64,000 bases of DNA. Source: Simmondsia chinensis (lineage: Eukaryota > Streptophyta > Magnoliopsida > Caryophyllales > Simmondsiaceae). Numbering within the stretch: the first letter of the stretch is position 1; every line of letters starts with the position of its first letter. The translations under genes were made by a program, and so were the position numbers. The stretch spans positions 19,901,387 to 19,965,386 of the forward strand of contig JAGTTD010000014.1 of assembly GCA_018398585.1 (NCBI GenBank), in the 5' to 3' direction. The notes beneath the pieces were generated by a model. That model searched no databases. It was given only the letters and a program-made list of their open reading frames with translations, and was not told where the DNA came from. Positions 56,331-64,000 of this stretch are shown here, piece by piece.

Positions 56331-58849
56331 AACGTAGCCCTAGTCTTTTTTTTCCATCTCCAATTTGCGCATCGCATCAAGGATCTTACCGGCATGTTTA
56401 GCACTATCGCCCCTTTTCATCATATTCCTCTTTTTTTGTGTGCCATAGGGCTTCGCTTATCTCTTCGTGGTGTTTTTGGGCGGCATATCCTTAGGGAAAT
56501 CATGTAACTCCGCTTAGCTTGCTCTATCATCTTGCACTTTAATGCTCTCCTATCCCGTTTTGTCACACCCGACTTACTAATACTTGATGGAGTGAGATTT
56601 GGTTCATCAATTGTTAATCTCAAGTTAGATTAGGTTTTGAAACTCAGTTCAATATCAATTTGGCCTGATCCAATTATTGATTGGAATAGTTATTTTCTTT
56701 GATGATATATGTGAAGAAAATTATTTTTCTCATATGTTTTTACCTTATTTTAATGTATTGGTACATTCAAGAGTTCTTATCTCATTAATTTTGTTTTGTT
56801 TTTTTATTTTATTGCAAAGTAGGCAAATGATTTTTTTTTGTTTACCAAAAAAAGGTTATTTGTGTGCTTTGAAAAATCATTTTACTTTTTGGTTGTACTA
56901 TTTAATATTTTTTCTATTAATATTAGCTTTAGTGCATGGTTTTAAAATATGATTAAATTAGTGTTTATTTTCAGTCTTCTTATACTATTGTATATATAAA
57001 AATTTAAAATCATTGCTAATTGTATGTATTTTAGCAGCTCACTATTTAATCATTTTAATTATCAATTGATGTATTAATCTTAAGTTGAATATGTAATTTA
57101 ATAAATATGTATGTTTGAATGAATGAATTGAAGTGGTAATATCTTATGAAACAAATATGGTTTGAGGAAGGGAATAGGAAATAATTAAAAGGCCATGAAG
57201 ATGCTGTAGAGCTGGATTCAAACTTCCAAGATGCTGCAAATACGACAAATCAATTAAAACTCTGACGAATGACCCATGTTTATTAGTTTGATGTAAAACC
57301 TAATAAAAAATTATATAGAAAAAACTTTATTAGCAACGACACAACAACAAACCGCCTTTTTTGGGCTGTCCTGTTTTGGCCATCAATCCTAGCCCCCAAA
57401 GGAGGCTCTTGTTTATGGCCATCAAAAGCACATTTCCAACAAACCAGTGACTGAGCATAGCAATAGGAAATGCAAACTACTAGACCAACACGCGAGTGCT
57501 TGATGTGGGGTCACAACGTTTTACTATGTTAAAACCACAATATTTTATACGCAAATATATAACTATATAAAGGTCTGATGATAAAGCTGCGGTGTCCATG
57601 CACCCCGATCCTTTCTACATAGATCTGCCACTAAGTGTACTTATTTGTACCTTTTATTATATTACATTTTAATGTAAAAAAATTATACGTTTCAATAAAA
57701 TCCAATAGCATAATATAAGGACGTAAAATAGACAACGTTTTTATTTTTTCACACTGTTGTTTGGACTCTTCTGTTAAATATATAAAAATTTTTAGATTTG
57801 AAAATTATTTCACGAAGCCTATGATATAAAAATTTAATAGATTAAACTTTATGGTAGTAATATGTAATTTACCCTATATCTTATGTTTGAGTAAGCTTTT
57901 GGAGTGTTATTACAATTTGTCTTTCTTCTTAATAGTCTTTAATATAATAAATCATTATTTTTAATTTGTTCAAATGTAATTTTATTTAATTTATGCAAGT
58001 ATGGTTATTAAAAATAAATAATAACATTTCAGTTGTCAAGTTGAACATCAATTTTATTAGGAACCAGATCTGGTGTAATTTAAAATATATAGAGACAGAG
58101 TCGAAATAATTAAAAATATTGAAACTAACCTAACAGAGTAAGAAATAAAAGAATCACAACATACATGCACTGTATACGTAATATATATATTGTTTGTATT
58201 GTTAACCTAGATATAAAGACTAACTTATGAATAATGATAAAAAATTTTAATAGAGCAACTTATTACCATACAAATAAAAAAAGCAATTTATTATTAGACT
58301 GAAAATTCAAAAGTATAGTACTTCCCCCACCTCAACCCTTTGATGATTAAGTAGGAACTTTTTCTTACGGATTGCAGGCTGCTTCATGGAAGGTACTTTG
58401 TTGTTGTATAATTTGAATTTACATTATCGGTGTCAACTAGGTGCAGATTATGTTATTTGAAGAGATGCTATTCGAAGGAAAGAATTGTAGAAATTGAAAT
58501 TATCATTATTTGAGAGTTGTCCAAAATGCATATATTAGAATTTCAAGGCTTTTCAGGTATGGTGGAACTTCTCCATAATAAATGTAAATATAAATATAGA
58601 TAAACTTGTGAATAATATACAAAAATAGAATAATATATGAAAGTAGATAGATATAGAAATAGATTTAATTATGAATGTAGTATACACAATTTTTATTTTT
58701 AATTACTAAAAACATAATTTTCCATTAAATATTATAATTTGATATTTTTTACATATAAAATATAATATCTTGTAATAAATTAAAAGTGCTATTTAATATG
58801 TTAAATTATATATCTTATTGTACATCATTTGATTGTGCTACATTTTGAT

Positions 58850-58915
58850 GTGTGTGTCTGTATGTGTGTATATATATATATATATCTATATATATCTCTT
58901 TATATCTCTATAATT
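58850..58915. repeat. TG/TA-rich microsatellite
   Basis: GTGTGTCTGTATGTGTG then (TA)n with interspersed TCTATATATCTC. Confidence 0.8.
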
Positions 58916-59730
58916 TATAATAATATATGAAATTTTTATTATTAATATTTCAAAATGTTTTAAATTAATATTAATTTCAAATTTATAAAATATAAAGTTT
59001 ATATATATATTAGTAAATTTTAAAAATTAATACAAGTAAAATAATCATTGCATGCTATCCCAACCCAAACCTAATATGTCAACCATCAACGAGATTTGAA
59101 AAGAATAGTTATCTCTCAACAAAGCTTTAGTTTGGATAAGACCCGTCAAACCAAATACTACTAGAATCATTAATCAGATAAAGAGAAAATGGAGAAATGT
59201 GCTTCCTTGTTTTAAATCCTCCGTTTCTCTCTCCTCACTTCCTCTGCTTAGAGGTAGCATTGGAGTAAAAAATGGTCTATTTACTTTATTAAATTTCTTA
59301 TTTCATTTGATTTTGCATAAATTTGAAGGAAGATATATGGTAATAAATCATGTATTTAAGTCATTAAACTGTTGTGTTTATTGAATACTGAATGAAATTT
59401 TGTGTTTCATTTGAATTTGCGAAAATTCGAGCAATAATTTTTTATGCAAAATCAAGTAACTGCATCATTAAGCTGTTGAAATTCTATAATACTAAATGAA
59501 ATTTTGTTTATCCTTTGATTTGACGGAAATAATAAGCATCTATTTCTAATACATAATTATGTATCAAGTTATAAAATAGTAGAATTTATTAGATAGTGGA
59601 TGAAATTTTGTATTTTCTTTTATTCGACTAAAAATTTAACATTTATTTCCGGCGGATAGTCAAGTGTCTAAGTTATGAAATAGTAGAAATCCTTATTTTG
59701 ACCCCACATACACGCACACTATCTCTCTCT

Positions 59731-61074
59731 TCACTTTGGAACTACAAATGGGAACTTAGCCAGAATAATTTGTACAGGATTGCCATTACAATTCACATAT
59801 TTAGTTTGACAGTTTTGAAATTGTAGATTAAGACCAACGCATAGTCGAATCTCCAAAAGCAAGAGACCTCTGTTGATTGGATCGGCACCGTACTTATTCT
59901 GAGGAGCAACTTTTAGGTTTTGCACAATAGCATTATGATATTTTTCGATAGCATAGCCACCTAGCCTTCCACTTGGTGTGATACCTATGTATGTGTAGAC
60001 ATCCCCATAAGGCCAACATAGACAATAGCAGAGAATGAGAAAATGGAAAAAAAAAAAAAAAAAAACAACAAGAGAACTAAGCATTAAGTCAATTAAAATG
60101 TAACTGATTAGTTGTGTCAACCAAAAACTGACATCCAAGCAAAAGAATTTAAAGTAATAGTTAACCTGATTTTTTAAGGGCGCCCAAAATCTCAATTTTC
60201 CTAGCCAATAAGATTGTTGAGCTGAAATACTCGTGCAGCTTGAGACCTAAGCACGTTTCATGCTTTTCCCAATCATACTTCCATAAGGAGGCATCATTCC
60301 CGTTGTAGTTAGGCCAAATCAATTTCATTGTATGTAACAAATCCTATGAACAAGAATGATAGAAAATTCATCAAACCATGAAAACATAATCAAATTTATT
60401 AGAGTATATAACTATTCTTGGACCTTCACTCATCAACTTAAGCTTTTGGGAAAGATGGTTTTTTTACATGGTACGAATTTGAATCTCAACAACCACCTCT
60501 TTCAGTATTTAAAAAAAAATATTTAAGCAACAATATGCAGTGGGCCTGTGCACTATCCACACTTGAAACCCGATTGACACTTACATGAGAGGCTATGTTA
60601 GAGTATAAAACTATTTTTTAGCCTCCACTCATCAGTTTAAACTTTTGGGAAAAATGGTTTCTTGACAAAATCTAAAGTGTGTTTGAAAAAAAGCAAATCT
60701 AAAGAGTAGGTGATTGTCTACTAATCCAACATAATCAAAGACACATTTAAGAAATGAAAACTCCATTAAGTAATAATATATGATATACGTAAATACCTTG
60801 ATAGCACCGATTGAGAACTATTCAACAATTGGGCACTGCATTTTCCACGTCCCATTCTGGTAGGCAGGCCGAAGGCCATGGATTTGAAGGTCTCTAAATG
60901 AGGATCAATTGTTTTAGTACAAGGGAACCATCCTAGAGCTTGTGTGATGCAATAGCTAATAGGCCATTGCATGGCTAACTCGTGGAATGCAATAGGATCC
61001 TCATTTGGGAGGCCCGTTATTGTTGTAAGAAAACTAAAAATAAAGACGAGTAGGGATATTCCTAAGGGATACAT
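59731..61074 (-). pseudogene. RNase T2 family gene (S-RNase / S-like RNase), three exons, broken
   Basis: Exon 1 61,074-60,797, exon 2 60,343-60,166, exon 3 59,984-59,731 (TAA). Both introns are GT-AG (453 and 181 bp) and join in matching phase. Start: ATG followed by a hydrophobic signal peptide (PLGISLLVFIFSFLTTITG), as in secreted or vacuolar T2 enzymes. Motifs in order: FHELAMQWPISYC; active site 1 as IHGLRP (family H-G-L-W-P; His kept, Trp is Arg); active site 2 as WEKHETC (family K-H-G-T-C, Gly is Glu); exon 3 GITPSGRLGGYAIEKYHNAI and ICL-like LCVG near the end. T2 RNases cleave RNA via two His. Breaks: one base missing near 60,887 (total 710 coding bases) and TAG at 60,820-60,818. S-RNase versus S-like class is undecided. 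Confidence 0.85.
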
Positions 61075-61127
61075 TGGAGCTTTGAATTTTGAATTTTTAT
61101 GGAGAAATCAAGGCAATCATGTGATAT

Positions 61128-61137
61128 ACATATATAG
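61128..61137 (-). promoter_or_regulatory. TATA box of the RNase T2 gene
   Basis: Minus-strand CTATATATG about 55-60 bp before the ATG, which would place transcription start some 25-30 bp before it. Confidence 0.55.
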
Positions 61138-61146
61138 ACCCCCTTG

Positions 61147-61235
61147 CCCAGGAATCACCATCACTAATTTAATGTTGATCAAACTTACAAGTAAAAGTTG
61201 ATCAAAGAAAAAAAAAAGATATGATATAATTGCAC

Positions 61236-61296
<61 letters not shown>

Positions 61297-61470
61297 TCTT
61301 CAATTGCACATGGTGATTGAAGATCAAAAATGGCGATTTAATCAAACTTACAAGTAAAAGTTAAAAAAAAAACTTATACATAAAATATAATGCCCAAAGA
61401 ATCACCATCACTCATTTAATGTTCATCAATTTGTCCAAAAAAAAAAAAGCATTTAATGTTCATCAAACTT
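61147..61470. repeat. Duplicated sequence upstream of the RNase gene
   Basis: AATCACCATCACTAATTTAA with GATCAAACTTACAAGTAAAA (61,153-61,197) recurs as AATCACCATCACTCATTTAA (about 61,398-61,418) and CATCAAACTTACACGTAAAT (about 61,460-61,480), with a further CAAACTTACAAGTAAAAGTT at about 61,343. Separated by the (TA)n tract. Confidence 0.6.
61239..61292. repeat. (TA)27 microsatellite
   Basis: 54 bp of uninterrupted TA, about 165 bp upstream of the RNase gene start. Confidence 0.95.
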
Positions 61471-61494
61471 ACACGTAAATAAAAAGCAACATAC

Positions 61495-61662
61495 ATACCC
61501 AGTGGCCCAAGGCTTCCAACCTAAGCAGGGTCTAGGGGCCGGATATATGCAGCCTTCCCCTTTAGGGTATTACCCCTGAAGAGAGGCTGTTTCCGAGTGC
61601 CCCAAACCCGAGGGTGAGGACTTCCCAGGTGGTCACCCATCCTGGTACTGCTCTCGCCCAAA
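61495..61662 (-). mobile_element. SINE-like element with 5S rRNA-derived head and Au-like body
   Basis: Minus strand 61,662-61,616 is the 3' part of plant 5S rRNA (TTGGGCGAGAGCAGTACCAG, GATGGGTGACCACCTGGGAA, GTCCTC), about three differences from the usual plant sequence, covering the internal element and box C of the Pol III promoter but not box A. It runs directly into ACTCGGAAACAGCCTCTC and AAGGCTGCATATATCCGGCC, then GACCCTGC, and ends CCACTGGGTATG, followed by a T-rich stretch; that body resembles the 3' part of Au-type SINEs. Possible short flanking similarity AACAT on both sides. The fusion is seen directly; the SINE reading and truncation at the 5' end are inference. Confidence 0.6.
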
Positions 61663-64000
61663 CATGAAATATATTCTTGTACGTGGCCCGTTGTGCCGAT
61701 TTAGCTGTTTGATCAACATATATATTCTTGTACGTTAATAACATATTTTTTTAGTTGTTTGATCACATTAGATACACAACCCAATGCAAATATCACTTTA
61801 TCTTAATTAAACTCATTCGTGGCTAGATCATTCAAAAAACTTTCTCTAACTTGACTTTAATTTTACTATAGGATCATTAACAAAGGAAGCTTCTTATAAA
61901 TATTTTAATTTAATTAATTTCATTCTACTTTAAATTAATATCCAGTTAGTGACAAAGTTTTTAACAGTTGGGTCAAGAATGAGCTTTTGAGTACAAAGCT
62001 GATACAATGAAAAGCTTGTGATTAATTTATGAGGATCAACATGGAATCTTGTATAATATACATGATGAGTGTTAATTACCCCATTTTCTCTAATAGTTAC
62101 TCTAGTGTTTCAATATGCACATGTATGCTATACCAAACTTTGGTGAATGTTTCTCAAAATACAACCAACTTTGATAAAAAAAAATACTGAAATAACATAT
62201 AACTATAATAATTAGTTTTATGTGATGTTCTTAATATTGAGAATATTTAATTGAGGAAACATTTAATTTACTTACAATTGCTAAATAGGAAAATCAGTGT
62301 GACAAAGATTATTGAGAATATGACACAAAACTAATTGTTTGTCCTTTTTTTCTATTGAGAATATATAATTGAGGATACATTTAGTTTAGCGTAATCAATT
62401 TCATTATACTGCAGATTAGCGCCAAGGGAGTGAAAATTTTTTTAACGATTGGATCACAAGTGAACTTGCGAGTACTAAGCTGATACAATAAATGGCTTTG
62501 TGATTAATAATTGAGTATTAACATGGAATCCTGTGATTGGACCTGATCTGTGTTAGTTACTCCTCTTGCTTCAAATTTATCACTAATCTCTCTTAGTTAC
62601 TCTAATCTTTCTATATATGTACAGGTATCATACACCAAAATTTGGTTAATTCTTCTTAATAGTAAACTCACTTCCATAAAAAAAAATATTGATATGACAT
62701 AAGACAATAATAATTAATTTTACGTCATATTCTATATATTGAGAATATTTAATTGAGAAAACATTTAGTTCATGTGCAATTGCTAAATAGGAAAAACAGT
62801 GTGATCAAGTCATTGAGAATATGACGCAAAATTAATTGTTTGTGCTCTTTTTTTTTTCATTACATTGGTTTTCTGTCATATTCCAAGCAAAGCACAAATA
62901 GCAAAAACTAAAAATAGTAATTAGCATTTGGCTAAAACATTTGAATGTGACACAAAGCTAACTACAATTTAGAATATATAAATCTATTTTTGGTTGAAAA
63001 CTAAATATATGTTATGTTATATATTGATTATTTAAATTAGTGTTATTTACTTAAAATTCTTTTTTACGAATATAAGGCATATTAAAAAATATTCTGGTAC
63101 ATAGCATGGTATTTTGATTTAGCCTTTTTATTTTTAATTGTATGAATTTAGTTCTTGCATAAGCTAATAACATATTTTTAATTATTTGACCACATTAGGG
63201 CACAACCCTACACAAACTCACTTTAGCCTAATTAACTCATTCATGGCAGGATCGTGCAAGAAACTTTCACCACCTTGACATTAACTTTGTTGTAGGATCT
63301 TGAGTAAAAGAGGTTACTTATAAATTACTTTAGCTTAATTGAATTCATCCTATAGTAAATTAAAGTAATGATAGTGACAAATATTTTAATGGTTGGGTCA
63401 CGAGTGATGTTGCGAGTACCAAGTTGATAGAATAAAAGGCGCTTTATTAATTTATGATGACCAACTTTGAATCTTGCATAATGGACTTGATAAGTGTTAA
63501 TTATTCCTTTAGCGTCAAATGTGTCACTAATCTCACTTAGGTACTTTAATATTTCAATATATGCACATGCATACTGTACCAAATTTGGTAAATTTGCTAA
63601 AAATACAACCATCTTCTATCAAAACTACTGATATGACATATGACATTAAAAAGATTTTTACGCCTTATTAAACATTTAGTTCACTTGCAGTTGCTAAATC
63701 GGAAAAATAGTATGTCCAAATCATTGAGAATATGGCGTAGAAGTAATGGTTTGTCCTACTTGACTTTTGGCGACATTGGCTTTATGTCATATTCCAAGCA
63801 GAACACAAATAGAACAAAGCATTGGAATATGAAATCAAACTAACAACAACTTTGAATATAAAAAATCTACTTTTTAAAAAAAATAAAATATGTAATAATA
63901 TACATTACATATTTATGTAGGGTTTATTTACGTAAAATGATTTTTATGGGTTATTTACGAAATATATTCTTGTACATAGCCTGTTGTGTCGATTTAGTCG
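61663..64000. repeat. Satellite-like array, block 2 (runs off the right edge)
   Basis: Resumes with GAAATATATTCTTGTACGTG, part of a B unit, then C (about 62,054), a junction near 62,350-62,400 into a D tail, A (62,539), and B (63,481 to the edge). Same landmarks and order as block 1, with two internal deletions. No gene. Confidence 0.8.

Larger units (their letters stand above)
52839..59730. other. AT-rich intergenic island without a supported gene
   Basis: Very AT-rich, many homopolymer A/T runs, short ORFs only. Items visible: a CCCGA/CCCAA-rich stretch (53,690-53,825), a poly-T-headed fragment (56,066-56,330), a TATA-like TCTATAAATAAGG at about 55,902 followed by a CT-rich leader (possible promoter or LTR piece), and a (TA)n tract (58,868-58,890). 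Nothing in 56,900-59,700 is recognisable. Confidence 0.5.

Noticed and set aside
56313..56952. Short ORFs near 56.3-56.9 kb
   Set aside because: No recognised motif; partly T-rich translations (Phe/Leu-rich) as expected by chance in AT-rich DNA.
60047..60195. Extension of the RNase exon 3 ORF upstream to 60,195
   Set aside because: The upstream part translates a T-rich intron (Phe run) and an AG acceptor at 59,986-59,985 restores the family reading frame.
61616..61662. A functional 5S rRNA gene
   Set aside because: Only about 47 of 120 bases are present, without the 5' half and box A.
34867..64000. CRISPR-like or short tandem array
   Set aside because: Units are hundreds of bases long with no short repeat-spacer pattern, in a eukaryotic genome.

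Overview
The window is nuclear DNA of a flowering plant, probably a dicot. It is AT-rich and almost entirely repetitive: Ty3/gypsy LTR retrotransposons of several lineages, one end of a CACTA (En/Spm) transposon, LINE and SINE copies, a long satellite-like array, and one recognisable host-type gene (RNase T2 family) with plant-style introns. There are no bacterial features. Species is not identified.

1-28,183 is a nest up to four levels deep. The outermost element (element 1, minus strand) is an Athila-type gag-protease retrotransposon with no reverse transcriptase or integrase (TR-GAG-like) and a tRNA-Asp-type primer site. An LTR element (2,354-6,814, plus) sits in its gag; instead of gag-pol it carries a polypyrimidine-tract-binding-protein-like RRM. 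Element 1's 5' LTR is split at 8,507/27,014 by a second plus-strand member of the same family (element 2, 8,508-27,013). Element 2 contains a decayed chromovirus (about 11,991-16,757, plus), a second chromovirus (17,233-23,589, minus; TSD ACATC) that itself holds a solo LTR of the TR-GAG family (20,652-22,451; TSD GACAC), a trimeric tRNA-like SINE (about 24,484-24,820) and another solo LTR (24,965-25,407; TSD GGTTA). All coding regions are broken.

28,184-34,866 holds remnants: a Tat-lineage pol fragment (minus), an unclassified long-LTR element (minus), and the 3' end of a CACTA transposon whose remainder is cut off by the array.

34,867-52,838 is a satellite-like array of roughly 0.5-0.95 kb related units in the fixed order A-B-C-D, giving a higher-order repeat of about 3.1 kb, about six cycles with deletions. 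One B unit is interrupted by a GC-rich, internally deleted LINE (40,171-42,051, 12-bp TSD). The array resumes at about 61,663 and runs off the right edge.

52,839-61,662 is an island between the two array blocks. It contains a three-exon RNase T2 (S-RNase/S-like RNase) gene on the minus strand (59,731-61,074), broken by a one-base frameshift and a stop, with a TATA box, a (TA)27 tract and duplicated upstream sequence. Next to it is a SINE-like element whose head is the 3' part of 5S rRNA and whose body resembles Au-type plant SINEs. No intact host gene is supported in this window.
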